A stretch of DNA of 64,000 bases from Paenibacillus lacisoli (lineage in GTDB: Bacteria; Bacillota; Bacilli; Paenibacillales; Paenibacillaceae), in assembly GCF_030580655.1 (NCBI RefSeq), contig NZ_JAUQTB010000006.1, forward strand, positions 62,001 to 126,000. Direction: 5' to 3'. Positions 17,586 through 27,873 of this stretch are shown here, one piece after another. The position numbers and the translations under genes were made by a program. A model generated the notes under the pieces. It saw only the letters and a program-made list of their open reading frames with translations. It did not search any database and was not told the origin of the DNA. Position 1 is the stretch's first letter; every line of letters begins with the position of its first letter.

Positions 17586-18767
17586 CTAGGTTGCGGGTGA
17601 CATATCTCGACCAGCGGCAATAAGCGGACGCTCATTGACGGTATGAGACAGCAGTTCTGCAACCGTCCGACAGCAGATTTCGGGATTGTAGCGGTGGTGG
17701 CCGGCAAGCATGCTCCGGAGTGGACGCTGCTGCTCCAGCTGCTTGTATTGGGAGCTGAGCTGGTTAAACCAACGTTCCACAACTTCTTCAGAGTGCATGA
17801 CTTCACCAAATCCATTCTGTACGAAATACTCGCAGTTCTCTTCTTCCTGCCCAGGTATTGCTGGTGCAAACAGCATGGGGATGCCTTTGGCCATAGCCTC
17901 TGTACAGGTCATTCCGCCCGGCTTGGTAACCAGCAGATCCGAGACATCCATCAGCTTGCTGATCTCGGGGGTATAACCCAGAATATGAATGTTCGGATGA
18001 CGGAAGCGGGGATTGTCCTGTAATTTTTGTACGAGTTTGACATTGCTGCCCATACAGAAGATCAGTTGTATTTTGTCGCTCCAGGCGGCGATCTTGTTCA
18101 TGATTTCTTCCTTGAACAACAGCCCCCAGCCACCTCCCATGATCAAGGCAGTCGGCATAGCCTTCAGCGAGAACTGACGCCGGATTTCTCCGGGATCGCA
18201 GCTCTCCCAGAATTCCGGATGCACTGGAATGCCGGTAACCTGGATGCGGTCGCTGTGGACTCCGCGGCTGCGGAGCAGGCTGCTGACCTTAGGAGTTGAG
18301 ACAAGATATTGATTAACCTCCGGATTAATCCATGTTCCGTGGGCATCATAATCGGTAATTAGGGTATACAGCGGAACCTCCAATCCATGACGCTTCAGGC
18401 GGGATACCACTACATTCGGAAAAGGATGAGTGCAGATAATAACGTCCGGACGCAGCTGGCGGATGACCTGCGCTGCATGAGTATAGAAGATCCTGTGCAG
18501 GGCAAGTTGTGTAAGGCCGTTCAGCGATTTGCTGTACTGTTTGCGGTACAGCATGCCGACAAGCCTTGGCTGTACGCTGACGGTCTTGCGGTATGCCGAC
18601 AGGATCAGGGGACCGACGGTCGGATTCAGGAAATTCCCCAATTCGATGACCCGGGTCTGAATATCGGGATACAGCTTCTTCATTCCTTCTGCCAGTCCAT
18701 AAGCTGCACGTGTATGTCCCGTGCCGAAGCCTTCTGACAGCAGCAGGATTCGTTTCTTGCGCATCAT
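17586..18767 (-). CDS. MGDG-synthase/UgtP-like glycosyltransferase
   Basis: 393-residue GT-B-fold enzyme of family GT28. The N-terminal MGDG_synth domain ('ILLLSEGFGTGHTRAAYGLAEGM') and C-terminal UDP-sugar-binding site ('VTKPGGMTCTEAMAKGIPMLFA', 'GQEEENCEYF') resemble processive diglucosyldiacylglycerol synthases. It is likely to glycosylate diacylglycerol at the membrane for glycolipids or lipoteichoic acid anchors. The first in-frame ATG (18785) has no ribosome site; ATG 18767 or 18764 follows AGGTG, so the shorter start is used. It is monocistronic. Confidence 0.85.
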   Translation of the reverse strand: MMRKKRILLLSEGFGTGHTRAAYGLAEGMKKLYPDIQTRVIELGNFLNPTVGPLILSAYRKTVSVQPRLVGMLYRKQYSKSLNGLTQLALHRIFYTHAAQVIRQLRPDVIICTHPFPNVVVSRLKRHGLEVPLYTLITDYDAHGTWINPEVNQYLVSTPKVSSLLRSRGVHSDRIQVTGIPVHPEFWESCDPGEIRRQFSLKAMPTALIMGGGWGLLFKEEIMNKIAAWSDKIQLIFCMGSNVKLVQKLQDNPRFRHPNIHILGYTPEISKLMDVSDLLVTKPGGMTCTEAMAKGIPMLFAPAIPGQEEENCEYFVQNGFGEVMHSEEVVERWFNQLSSQYKQLEQQRPLRSMLAGHHRYNPEICCRTVAELLSHTVNERPLIAAGRDMSPAT

Positions 18768-18904
18768 AGCACCTACTTTGCTCATTTAAATCATTCGGGT
18801 AAAACCCTATTATCAAAATTCATATGTCCATGAAAATACGTCACGGAGACAATCTCTTAATATCATACGTAAGACCGGGTGGAAAGATTTCAAGCTCTTA
18901 CCAA

Positions 18905-18933
18905 ATTGTATAGACGAATTGAACTTTACTCAA
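18905..18933 (-). promoter_or_regulatory. Predicted sigma-A promoter for glycosyltransferase
   Basis: Minus strand: TTGAGT (18933-18928), 17-bp spacer, TACAAT (18910-18905). It would give a leader of about 130 nt. The rest of the 424-bp gap 18768-19191 holds the TetR operator described separately and nothing else clear. Confidence 0.55.
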
Positions 18934-19142
18934 CCCTGCAAGTGTAACATTTTAAATATATGGTCGATAGTCTATTGGAAAAAAATGAATAAAAACGCTT
19001 TTGACAGGAGGAATTAGGACTGCTTCGGGATCCGCAGCCTGCTGGACCAGCAGCGCGTCCATGATATGCAGATTAAAACATAAAATTTGAAGCGAACCTG
19101 TTGCTTCCCGGCAGTGAAAGTGGTAAAGTGAGAAATGACCGA

Positions 19143-19167
19143 ATGACCGGATTTGAATTATGGTCAT
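19143..19167. promoter_or_regulatory. Candidate TetR operator upstream of tetR
   Basis: TGACC-N13-GGTCA (arms 19144-19148 and 19162-19166; extended ATGACC/GGTCAT). The identical arrangement recurs before the yhgE-like gene at 19824-19846. An extra TGACC half-site lies at 19136-19140. Confidence 0.5.
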
Positions 19168-19191
19168 AACTGATACGAGGAGGAGAGTGTC

Positions 19192-19788
19192 TTGACCGTG
19201 GTTGACCGCCGATCGCAAGTTCTGAAGGCCGCCTCCCAATCCTTCGCATTGTTCGGATACAAGGCGACTACGATGGAGCAGGTAGCCAAGATTGCGAATG
19301 TCGGCAAAGGAACCATCTATACCTTTTTTACGAACAAGGAAGAGTTATTTGATGAAATTCTCCGCAGTCTCATTCTGGAGATGAAGAGGATTGCGGAAGC
19401 TCAGATTAGCCATGACAGGCCGTTCTTCGATAACCTGTTCCGGGTTCTGGATGCCCTGCTCGAATTCAGAACGGAACATGAACTGTTCATCAAGCTGATG
19501 CAGGAAGTCCGTGATTTCGGAACCGCCCAGGCTGTTGAGGGACTGTACAAAGTGGAAGAGGCGATTGCAGGCTATATCGAGCAGGAGATCCGGCTTGCCC
19601 TGGAACGCCAGGAGATGAAGCCGTGTGACCCACAGGTGGTGTCGTATGTGCTGCTCAAGCTGTATGTAACCCTGACGACTGACTGGAGTCGGAAGCATGT
19701 GCCTCTGACCCAGGAGCAGATTCGCAACTATCTGCAGCTTTTTGTAATGGACGGACTGGCAGCTGCGCCCGCCCTTGACTCCGAATGA
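19192..19788 (+). CDS. TetR/AcrR-family transcriptional regulator
   Basis: 198 residues. The N-terminal TetR HTH is at ~8-54 ('VLKAASQSFALFGYKATTMEQVAKIANVGKGTIYTFFTNKEELF'), followed by an all-helical ligand domain. The start is TTG at 19192, 6 bases after AGGAGGAG. The adjacent yhgE/pip-like gene 197 bp downstream is the probable target: both promoters carry TGACC-N13-GGTCA. The effector is unknown. Confidence 0.9.
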   Translation: MTVVDRRSQVLKAASQSFALFGYKATTMEQVAKIANVGKGTIYTFFTNKEELFDEILRSLILEMKRIAEAQISHDRPFFDNLFRVLDALLEFRTEHELFIKLMQEVRDFGTAQAVEGLYKVEEAIAGYIEQEIRLALERQEMKPCDPQVVSYVLLKLYVTLTTDWSRKHVPLTQEQIRNYLQLFVMDGLAAAPALDSE

Positions 19789-19823
19789 CAGGAGTGGTGA
19801 GCAGCTTTTTTTATGCCCTGAAC

Positions 19824-19846
19824 TGACCGTTTGGTTATTCTGGTCA
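19824..19846. promoter_or_regulatory. Candidate TetR operator upstream of yhgE-like gene
   Basis: TGACC (19824-19828), 13-bp spacer, GGTCA (19842-19846), same half-sites and spacing as the site before tetR. Confidence 0.5.
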
Positions 19847-19985
19847 TTGAGTTTTGAACGAAAGGCATTTTCCACGGACTGTATATAAAAAAGAGCAGAA
19901 CAGTTCGATTAATAGGAGCAGTGTGGAGCATCTACATCATGATGAGGTGCAAATAGAGATCACCATTAAGGAGAGAGAAACCACC

Positions 19986-22334
19986 ATGAAGTCGTTATCC
20001 GTGTTTTTCAAGGATCTGGGGACAGCCGTGAAAAACCCGAAGGTGCTGATTCCGATCATTGCCATTATGTTTATCCCGATTATCTACAGCGGTATTTATC
20101 TGGCCGCCTTCTGGGACCCTTACGGTCATCTGGACCGTCTTCCCATCGCGGTCGTTAATCAGGACCAGGGCGCCGAGCTTGAAGGCAAGCAGCTGCATGT
20201 AGGTGAAGACCTGGTCAAGGAACTGAAAGACAATAAGGAATTTGATTGGCAGTTTGTCTCGAAGGATCAGGCTCGTAAAGGTATGAAAGACAACAAATAC
20301 TACATGACCATCACCATCCCAGAGAATTTCTCGACTCAGGCTACGACACTGATGGATGATGAGCCGAAGCCAGCCGAGCTGGTCTATGAGCCTAATGCAA
20401 GCTACAACTTTGTGGCATCCCAGATTGGCAACAGCGCCATCAAGGAAATTCGTGCCAAAGTTTCTTCCAAAGTAACGGAAGCTTATGCGGACAGTCTGTT
20501 GGACCAGGTATCCAAACTGTCGGACGGTATTGCGAAGGCTGGTGAAGGCGCAGGTGAGCTTCATTCCGGTGCCGGCGATCTGGATGAGGGTGCAGCCACG
20601 CTTAAGGAAAATCTGGCGAAGCTGGCCAACGGCACACTGGAGCTGAAAGACGGCCTCAGTCCGTTAACGAAGGGGGTCAGTGAACTGCACAGCGGAGCTT
20701 CCCGCCTGAAGCAGGGCAGCAGTGACCTCAGCAGCGGTCTTGGCCAGCTGCAGGCTGCCGGAACCAAGCTGGCGGCAGGTGCTGATCAGGCTTCCGAGGG
20801 CAGCGGCAAGCTGGTTGACGGCCTGCAGGGCTCCCTGGATGGAGCGAAGAAGCTCAATCAGGGGCTGGTCTCCTCTGAGGCTGGCAGCGAGCGTCTGCTC
20901 GTTGGCCTGCAGTCCGCAGAGGATGGCAGTGCGAAGCTGTCTGCAGGCCTGCAGTCTTCTGAGCAGGGCAGCGCCAAGCTCGAAAGCGGCCTGGCTTCGG
21001 CAGCGGATGCCAGCGGCCAGGTTGCCGACGGGGCGAAGGGCGTAGCCGACGGGCTGAAGCAGCTGGCTCAGGCGAGCCCTGAGCTGGCGCAGAATCCGGC
21101 CGTGCAGAAGCTGCTCCAAGCCAGCGAAGCGGTGGCTCAAGGCAGCGCGAAACTGCACGACGGCCAGCAGCAGCTGGCCCAAGGTGCAGCGGCGCTGCAT
21201 GATGGCCAGCAGCAGCTGGTACAGGGCGCAGCGGCGCTGCATGACGGCCAGCAGCAGCTGGTGCAGGGCGCAGCGGCGCTGCATGACGGCCAGCAGCAGC
21301 TGGTGCAGGGCAGCAGCCAGCTCGCAGCCGGCCAGCAGCAGCTGGTGGACGGTGCGAAAAGCCTGCAAAGCGGCCAGAATCAGTTGAGCGCCGGGCTGAA
21401 GCAGTTCAATGCCAAGCTGGGCGAAGCGGCCCAAGGCGGTCAGCAGCTGGCCCAAGGTGCCGGCCAGCTCGATAACGGCTCCAGCCAGCTTCTGGCAGGT
21501 GTCAACAAGCTGAGCAGCGGTGTTACTACACTGGCGGATGGTTCCGTTAAGCTGGACGATGGCGCCGGCAAGCTGAAAGAGGGCATCGACAAGATTAATG
21601 ACGGTTCTAATGAGCTGGCATACAAATTGAACGATGCGGCAGACCGGGCAAGCATTAATAAGACCGATGCGATGGTTGATATGTTCGCTGATCCGGTTCA
21701 GACAGCCGAGAATACCAGCGAGAAGGTTCCGAACTATGGTACGGGTCTGACACCTTACTTTATGTCTCTCGGTCTGTTTGTCGGGGCGCTGATTTCAACC
21801 ATCGTTCTGAAAGTGCGTGAATCTTCCGTACCGGAAGCTTCCGGATGGAATCTGTTCGTTAGCCGGACGTTCGCCTTCGGCGGTATGGCCTTGTTCCAGT
21901 CGCTGATTCTTACTACCATTATCCTGTATGGACTTGGACTTGAGGTTCAGAGCGTTCCATTATTTTATCTGTACACCTTCCTGGTGAGCCTGGCGTTCAT
22001 CTTCCTGGTGCAAATGCTCGTAACCTGGTTCGATATGCCAGGCCGGTTCATCGTCATTCTGGCACTTACCTTCCAGCTGGCAACCAGCGGTGGTACGTTC
22101 CCGATTGAGTTGATTCCGGATTGGCTGAAACCGCTGAGTCCGCTTCTCCCGATGACCCACAGTATTCTGGGTTACAAGAGCGTGATCTCGACAGGTGATT
22201 ACAGTGTGATGTGGCATCAGGCAGGTATTCTGGCGATCTACGGCGGGGTATCCATTGTACTGACTGCATTGTATTTCCTGTTTAAAGGTAAAAAAAATCA
22301 AAAGGCGCAGGCTGCTGAAACGGCCGCCGTCTAA
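19986..22334 (+). CDS. YhgE/Pip-family membrane protein with internal repeats
   Basis: 782 residues. An N-terminal TM helix (~20-40), a large extracellular region and five or six C-terminal helices (~585-770) match the YhgE/Pip architecture (phage-infection protein, YueB and ABC2-type membrane proteins). The extracellular middle (~180-560) is a long series of 'LxxGxxxLxxGxxQL' repeats predicted to form coiled coils. It includes four near-identical 14-residue units (LHDGQQQLVQGAAA). ATG 19986 follows AAGGAGAGAG; the longer frame upstream has no signal. Roles known for the family include phage receptor and type VII secretion (YueB); the role here is unknown. The upstream TetR gene probably controls it. 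Confidence 0.85.
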   Translation: MKSLSVFFKDLGTAVKNPKVLIPIIAIMFIPIIYSGIYLAAFWDPYGHLDRLPIAVVNQDQGAELEGKQLHVGEDLVKELKDNKEFDWQFVSKDQARKGMKDNKYYMTITIPENFSTQATTLMDDEPKPAELVYEPNASYNFVASQIGNSAIKEIRAKVSSKVTEAYADSLLDQVSKLSDGIAKAGEGAGELHSGAGDLDEGAATLKENLAKLANGTLELKDGLSPLTKGVSELHSGASRLKQGSSDLSSGLGQLQAAGTKLAAGADQASEGSGKLVDGLQGSLDGAKKLNQGLVSSEAGSERLLVGLQSAEDGSAKLSAGLQSSEQGSAKLESGLASAADASGQVADGAKGVADGLKQLAQASPELAQNPAVQKLLQASEAVAQGSAKLHDGQQQLAQGAAALHDGQQQLVQGAAALHDGQQQLVQGAAALHDGQQQLVQGSSQLAAGQQQLVDGAKSLQSGQNQLSAGLKQFNAKLGEAAQGGQQLAQGAGQLDNGSSQLLAGVNKLSSGVTTLADGSVKLDDGAGKLKEGIDKINDGSNELAYKLNDAADRASINKTDAMVDMFADPVQTAENTSEKVPNYGTGLTPYFMSLGLFVGALISTIVLKVRESSVPEASGWNLFVSRTFAFGGMALFQSLILTTIILYGLGLEVQSVPLFYLYTFLVSLAFIFLVQMLVTWFDMPGRFIVILALTFQLATSGGTFPIELIPDWLKPLSPLLPMTHSILGYKSVISTGDYSVMWHQAGILAIYGGVSIVLTALYFLFKGKKNQKAQAAETAAV
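21153..21320 (+). repeat. 42-bp in-frame tandem repeat (4 copies)
   Basis: Copies start at 21153, 21195, 21237 and 21279, each beginning CTGCA(T/C)GA(C/T)GG and ending before the next CTGCA. The third and fourth are virtually identical. It encodes the 14-residue repeat of the YhgE/Pip protein, and copy number may vary between strains. Confidence 0.85.
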
Positions 22335-22360
22335 TCGAAGCGTCTTCTGGAATTGCAAAG

Positions 22361-22390
22361 TCCGTCTGCCCTCGGGGCAGGCGGATTTTT
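22361..22390 (+). terminator. Rho-independent terminator
   Basis: TCCGTCTGCC/GGCAGGCGGA hairpin followed by TTTTT, just after the yhgE-like gene. Confidence 0.85.
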
Positions 22391-22890
22391 GTATAATAGA
22401 GACAGCGTGCGGAGAGAAGACATATAACAACCTGCTGCATGGAATGATTAATTATAGATAAGTCAGAATAAAAATACGTTATTTTACCGCATTTAAGTAA
22501 TAACGCAACACAGCTTCACTGCAAAACAATTGTTATCACGAGTATAAAATTTTTGAATTGCGCTCATGTTAGGTCGATGTTAAAATAATAGAACTAATAA
22601 AATTCTTGAATAATTATAGAAAATGCTGTTCTGATGCTGTATCATCCTTCCAATCCACCGTCCCTCCGGGACGAATGGTTGATGACTCGCCCGCCCTCGC
22701 GAAAGCGCTGAAACTTGGTCATTCCGGCATCGGAAGCCGGACAACGCCGCATCCCCCGGGTATGGTTCTCGACCGCCTGTCGCATTAATTCCTTCCGTTT
22801 TTACTCAGCCCCGGCTGAATACTTGTTGCCGCCGTTACGTTTTTGGTTCAGCGAGAGAGAAATACTTTACAAACAGAAAGGTTGCGTTCC
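22391..22890 (+). promoter_or_regulatory. Long structured leader region of gltB
   Basis: 500 bp without a gene. The AT-rich first part holds an inverted repeat CGTTATT-N15-AATAACG (22477-22483, 22499-22505). The GC-rich second part has consecutive small hairpins: CGTCCC/GGGACG (22659-22673), CGC-GAAA-GCG (22698-22707, a GNRA loop) and TCCGGC/GCCGGA (22723-22741). This suggests a structured 5' leader on the gltB transcript, class not recognised. A 60-codon open frame here (22606-22788) has no ribosome site and is not credited. Confidence 0.35.
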
Positions 22891-25800
22891 ATGAGACAGA
22901 CAGGATTACCTCCAAAACAAGGTTTGTATGACCCTCAGTTCGAAAAAGATGCTTGCGGTATGGGCTTCGTTGCACATATCAAGGGAAAGCCTTCCCATCA
23001 GATCGTTCAACAGGCGCTTACTATGCTGGTCAATATGGAACATCGTGGAGGCCAGGGAAGTGAGCCGAATTCCGGAGATGGCGCCGGACTCATGATGCAG
23101 ATTCCTCATCATTTCTTCAAGGAAGAGCTTGCGGAACAGGGGGTCAGCCTGCCTGAACCAGGCCGTTACGGGGTAGGAATGCTGTTCCTGTCTACGGATG
23201 AAGCCGTGCGCTCCCGTCACGAGCAGCGCCTGATCGGAATCATTGAAGAGGAAGGCCAGCAGGTTCTGGGATTCCGGGATGTACCGACCTACGATGAGAT
23301 GCTGGGTGTATCAGCGAAGGCTGCCAAGCCGCATGTACGTCAGGTGTTTATTGGACGCAGTGCTGAGCTTAAGGACGATATGGATTTCGAGCGCAAGCTG
23401 TACCTGATCCGCAGACGTGCCGAGCTGGCGATCCGTTACTCGGATGATGAGGAGCATGGAAGCACGTTCTACGTCTCCAGCCTTTCCTGTCGTAAAGTCG
23501 TATATAAAGGCATGCTGACCACCGAGCAGGTAGGCCAGTTCTATCTGGATCTGCAGGATGCGCGGGTTGAATCGGCAATTGCGCTGATCCACTCCCGTTT
23601 CAGCACGAATACGTTCCCAAGCTGGGAGCGGGCGCATCCATACCGCTTCATGATTCACAATGGCGAGATTAACACGATGCGAGGCAATGTGAACTGGATG
23701 CATGCGCGTCAATCCCTCTTCAAGAGCGAGGTGTTTGGTGATGATCTGGCCAAAGTGAAGCCGGTCATCAATCCGGATGGTTCAGATACGGCCATGTTTG
23801 ATAATACGTTTGAATTCTTATACCTGAGCGGACGCTCACTGCCGCATGTTGCGATGATGATGGTGCCTGAGCCGTGGAGCAATCATGAAGGTATGGACCC
23901 TGCGAAGCGTGCTTTCTACGAGTACCACAGCACCCTGATGGAACCGTGGGATGGACCGGCTGCGATGGCATTCACGGACGGAATCCAGATCGGGGCTATC
24001 CTGGACCGTAACGGTCTTCGTCCGGCCCGCTACTATGTCACCAAGGACGATGTGATAGCCTTGTCTTCGGAAGCGGGAGTGCTTGATTTTGCTCCGGAAG
24101 ATATTCTGTACAAGGACCGTCTCCGTCCAGGCCGCATGCTGCTGGTGGATACGAAGGAAGGCCGCATTATTTCGGATGAAGAAGTGAAGGCACAGATCGC
24201 TGCCGAGCGGCCTTACCAGCAGTGGCTCGATGAGCACCTGGTTAACCTGGATGAGCTGCCGGAGTCGACCTTCCTGCCGGAGCCGAAGCATGATAACGTG
24301 AACCAGCTGCAGCTGGCATTCGGATATACTTTTGAAGAACTGCGGAAGCTGCTGGAGCCGATGGCTACAACGGGTGCAGAGCCTATCGGATCCATGGGTT
24401 ATGATGCACCGCTTGCGGTGCTGTCGGATAAGCCGCAGCGTCTGTATAACTATTTTAAGCAGATGTTCGCACAGGTCACGAACCCGCCGATTGACTCCAT
24501 TCGTGAGGAGATCGTAACGGCGACCGGAACGACAATCGGACCAGAGCGCAATCTGCTGGATCCGGAACCGGAGAGCTGCAGACAGATTCGTCTGGATACG
24601 CCGGTATTGTCTAATGAAGACTTTGCGAAGATCCGTCATGTGCACCGTCCTGGCTTCAAATCCATGACCATTCCGATCTTCTTCCCGGCAAGCGAAGGAG
24701 CTGAGGGTCTGCGCAGCGCAATGGAAGGGATGTTCGAAGCTGCCGACCGTGTCATTGAGAAAGGACATAACATCCTGATTCTGTCGGACCGCGGCATGGA
24801 CCGTGAGAACGCAGCGATCCCAGCACTGCTGGCCGTATCGGGGCTGCATCACCATCTGATCAAGCAGGGAACCCGGACCAAGGTGAGCATCCTGCTCGAG
24901 TCCGGCGAGCCTCGTGACATTCATCATTTCGCGCTGCTGCTTGGTTATGGGGTAAGTGCTGTGAATCCTTATCTGGCGTTCGAGACAATGGATGATATGA
25001 TCCAGCAGGGGATGCTGCGCGGCGTCTCTCACGAGAAGGCTGTGAAGAACTTTATCAAGGCTGTAACGAAGGGCGTCACGAAGATTCTGTCCAAGATGGG
25101 AATATCGACGATTCAATCCTACCGGGGTGCCCAGATCTTCGAAGCCGTTGGCTTAAAGGAAGAGTTCGTCAATAAATACTTTACCTGGACACCATCGCGC
25201 ATCGGGGGTATCGGGCTGGAGGAAGTGGCTGCGGAAGCCCTGGTTCACCATAACCGTGCCTTCACCGACAAGGATGGCAACGATAAAGTGCTGGATTCCG
25301 GCGGGGACTACCAATGGCGCAGCGACGGAGAGGATCATCTGTTTAACCCGCAGACGATCCACCTGCTGCAGAAGGCGGTCCGTACCGGCGATTATGAGAC
25401 TTACAAGAAATACGCCAAACTGGTACAGGGAGAGAATGAACAGCGTCTGACCCTGCGGTCCATGCTGAAGCTGAAGCCGGCGGGTCCAGCTGTACCGCTC
25501 TCTGAAGTGGAATCGGCGGAGTCGATCATGCGCCGCTTCAAGACGGGTGCGATGTCCTTCGGCTCGATCAGCAAGGAAGCGCACGAGGATCTGGCGATCG
25601 CCATGAACCGGATCGGCGGCAAGAGTAATACCGGTGAAGGCGGCGAAGACCCTTCGCGCTTTAAGCCGGATGCCAACGGTGATCTGCGCCGCAGCGCAAT
25701 TAAGCAGGTCGCTTCGGGACGCTTCGGTGTAACCTCGAACTACCTGGTGAATGCAGATGAGATTCAGATCAAGATGGCGCAGGGCGCGAAGCCGGGTGAA

Positions 25801-27489
25801 GGCGGACAACTGCCAGGCCGTAAAGTTTATCCTTGGGTGGCCGAGGTCCGTGGTTCAACACCGGGCGTGGGACTGATCTCCCCGCCACCGCATCATGACA
25901 TCTATTCGATCGAGGATCTGGCAGAACTGATCTATGATCTGAAGAATAGTAATCCGCGTGCAGATATTAATGTCAAGCTCGTATCCGAGGTAGGCGTAGG
26001 CACAATAGCTGCCGGCGTAGCCAAAGGCCGTGCCGACATTATTCTGGTGAGCGGTTATGACGGCGGTACAGGCGCTTCACCGCAGGGATCCATCCGGCAT
26101 GCCGGTCTTCCTTGGGAGCTGGGTCTTGCCGAAACGCATCAGACGCTGATTCTGAACAACCTGCGTGACCGTGTTGTACTGGAGACCGACGGCAAAATGC
26201 TGTCCGGCCGTGATCTGGCTGTAGCAGCCCTTCTCGGTGCCGAGGAATATGGCTTCTCGACAGCTCCGCTGATTGCACTGGGCTGTATCATGATGCGTGT
26301 ATGCCAAATGGATACCTGTCCGGTCGGTGTCGCTACACAGAATCCGGAGCTGCGCAAAAATTACATGGGTGACCCGGTTCATGTGGTAAACTTCATGCGC
26401 TTCGTCGCTGAGGATGTACGTGAATGGATGGCTGAACTCGGCTTCCGCACGATCCAGGAGATGGTGGGACGCACCGATTGTCTGGACAGCGAAGAAGCTG
26501 TAGCCCATTGGAAGAAGAAAGGGCTTGATCTCTCGCCGATGCTGTACACTCCGGAACTGCCGGAAGGCAGCACGCGTTACCGCACGAAGCGGCAGAATCA
26601 CGGTCTGGAGCATACGCTGGATATGAAGGAATTGCTGCCGCTGGCTGCCCCTGCACTGGAAAGAGGGGAACTGGTGGAAGCCCGACTGCCGATTACAAAC
26701 GTGGATCGTGCGGTTGGCACCATTCTTGGCAGCGAAGTTACCCGCAAGTACGGAGCGGAGGGGCTTCCTGAGGATACCATTCAGTTTACCTTCACCGGTT
26801 CGGCTGGTCAGAGCTTCGGGGCCTTTGTTCCGAAGGGAATCACCCTGACTGTAGAAGGGGACTCCAACGACTATGTCGGCAAGGGTCTGTCCGGCGGCAA
26901 GGTGATCGTGAAGCCTTCACCGCGTGCAACCTTCAAGGCAGAGGAGAACATTATTATCGGTAACACGGCTCTGTATGGAGCTACCAGCGGTGAAGCCTAT
27001 ATTAACGGGATTGCCGGCGAACGTTTTGCTGTGCGCAACTCGGGTGCGAAGGTCGTTGTTGAAGGCGTGGGCGACCATGGCTGCGAATATATGACCGGCG
27101 GACGTGTTATCGTATTAGGTGAAACAGGCCGTAACTTTGCAGCGGGAATGTCCGGCGGTATTGCCTATGTCTATGACCCGGAGGGCAAGTTCCTCGACCG
27201 CTGCAACCTGGAGATGGTGCTTTTGGAACGTCTGGAGGATGAGGATGAGGCCAATGAGGTGCGCGGGCTGATTCAGCGTCATAACATCTTTACAGGCAGT
27301 GAAAGAGGACAGCAAGTTCTGGAGCAGTGGGAAACTGCCCGCTCCCAGTTCGTTCGTGTCATTCCGAAAGACTTCAAGAAGATGATGGAGCAGATTGAAC
27401 GTGTGCAGGCATCCGGCCTGACCGGCGATGAAGCTCTACTGGCTGCGTTTGAAGCGAATATGCGTGAGCTTGTTCGTGCCGGCAGCTAA
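22891..27489 (+). CDS. gltB: Glutamate synthase large subunit
   Basis: 1532 residues. It makes glutamate from glutamine and 2-oxoglutarate. The glutaminase domain starts at Cys22 ('[11 protein letters not shown]') after a 21-residue propeptide. Then come the central domain, the FMN synthase domain ('[20 protein letters not shown]') with 3Fe-4S cysteines C1132, C1138 and C1143 ('[15 protein letters not shown]'), and the C-terminal GXGXG beta-helix ('[11 protein letters not shown]'). ATG 22891 follows AGAAAGG by 9 bases. The small subunit gltD, normally next door, is absent; the gene is followed directly by a terminator. Confidence 0.97.
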   Translation: MRQTGLPPKQGLYDPQFEKDACGMGFVAHIKGKPSHQIVQQALTMLVNMEHRGGQGSEPNSGDGAGLMMQIPHHFFKEELAEQGVSLPEPGRYGVGMLFLSTDEAVRSRHEQRLIGIIEEEGQQVLGFRDVPTYDEMLGVSAKAAKPHVRQVFIGRSAELKDDMDFERKLYLIRRRAELAIRYSDDEEHGSTFYVSSLSCRKVVYKGMLTTEQVGQFYLDLQDARVESAIALIHSRFSTNTFPSWERAHPYRFMIHNGEINTMRGNVNWMHARQSLFKSEVFGDDLAKVKPVINPDGSDTAMFDNTFEFLYLSGRSLPHVAMMMVPEPWSNHEGMDPAKRAFYEYHSTLMEPWDGPAAMAFTDGIQIGAILDRNGLRPARYYVTKDDVIALSSEAGVLDFAPEDILYKDRLRPGRMLLVDTKEGRIISDEEVKAQIAAERPYQQWLDEHLVNLDELPESTFLPEPKHDNVNQLQLAFGYTFEELRKLLEPMATTGAEPIGSMGYDAPLAVLSDKPQRLYNYFKQMFAQVTNPPIDSIREEIVTATGTTIGPERNLLDPEPESCRQIRLDTPVLSNEDFAKIRHVHRPGFKSMTIPIFFPASEGAEGLRSAMEGMFEAADRVIEKGHNILILSDRGMDRENAAIPALLAVSGLHHHLIKQGTRTKVSILLESGEPRDIHHFALLLGYGVSAVNPYLAFETMDDMIQQGMLRGVSHEKAVKNFIKAVTKGVTKILSKMGISTIQSYRGAQIFEAVGLKEEFVNKYFTWTPSRIGGIGLEEVAAEALVHHNRAFTDKDGNDKVLDSGGDYQWRSDGEDHLFNPQTIHLLQKAVRTGDYETYKKYAKLVQGENEQRLTLRSMLKLKPAGPAVPLSEVESAESIMRRFKTGAMSFGSISKEAHEDLAIAMNRIGGKSNTGEGGEDPSRFKPDANGDLRRSAIKQVASGRFGVTSNYLVNADEIQIKMAQGAKPGEGGQLPGRKVYPWVAEVRGSTPGVGLISPPPHHDIYSIEDLAELIYDLKNSNPRADINVKLVSEVGVGTIAAGVAKGRADIILVSGYDGGTGASPQGSIRHAGLPWELGLAETHQTLILNNLRDRVVLETDGKMLSGRDLAVAALLGAEEYGFSTAPLIALGCIMMRVCQMDTCPVGVATQNPELRKNYMGDPVHVVNFMRFVAEDVREWMAELGFRTIQEMVGRTDCLDSEEAVAHWKKKGLDLSPMLYTPELPEGSTRYRTKRQNHGLEHTLDMKELLPLAAPALERGELVEARLPITNVDRAVGTILGSEVTRKYGAEGLPEDTIQFTFTGSAGQSFGAFVPKGITLTVEGDSNDYVGKGLSGGKVIVKPSPRATFKAEENIIIGNTALYGATSGEAYINGIAGERFAVRNSGAKVVVEGVGDHGCEYMTGGRVIVLGETGRNFAAGMSGGIAYVYDPEGKFLDRCNLEMVLLERLEDEDEANEVRGLIQRHNIFTGSERGQQVLEQWETARSQFVRVIPKDFKKMMEQIERVQASGLTGDEALLAAFEANMRELVRAGS

Positions 27490-27521
27490 GCAGAAACGCA
27501 TTGTGCTCTAGAATAATAACG

Positions 27522-27573
27522 AAAGGACTTGCTGACAGCTTCCGGGAAGGGAGCTGAAGGCAAGTCCTTTTTT
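27522..27573 (+). terminator. Rho-independent terminator after gltB
   Basis: Outer arms AAAGGACTTGC/GCAAGTCCTTT (27522-27532, 27560-27570) with inner AGCT-type pairing and a T tail. Confidence 0.85.
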
Positions 27574-27626
27574 GATGGTGCTGCCATGGTGAATGGTTGA
27601 ATAGCTATTATGTATGAGATGTTCTC

Positions 27627-27743
27627 CTAACGAATCCAGACAACAAGAAGCCAGATCAGTATCACCCATACCGGGACGGAGATTAGCAGGCCCCACAGAC
27701 AGCCTTTGGCAAAAGACCTGTCGTTGCGGTGATCTTTATCCAT
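27627..27743 (-). CDS. Small membrane protein, 38 residues
   Basis: The ATG at 27743 is preceded by GGAGGTG at good spacing and the frame ends at TAG 27629-27627. The protein begins MDKDHRNDRSFAKGC and continues as a single hydrophobic helix (~15-37: LWGLLISVPVWVILIWLLVVWIR, of which the last residue is the C terminus). A charged N terminus plus one TM helix and a strong ribosome site support a real small gene. Function unknown; not in an operon with its neighbours. Confidence 0.65.
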   Translation of the reverse strand: MDKDHRNDRSFAKGCLWGLLISVPVWVILIWLLVVWIR

Positions 27744-27873
27744 ACTGCACCTCCATCTATATCTTCATATTGTAAAAGTAGAAGATTCTTCAGCGGAAGT
27801 CAATTCATAAGTTAGGACAGGACCAGCATACCATTTGAGGTAGGACCAGCGTATGGACAGGGAGGGAGTTATC

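Noticed and set aside
21153..21320. Regular repeats that could suggest a CRISPR array
   Set aside because: The units are contiguous without spacers, in frame and encode the coiled coil of a YhgE/Pip protein.
22606..22788. 60-codon open frame in the gltB leader
   Set aside because: No ribosome site, unusual composition, and the DNA is better explained as a structured leader.
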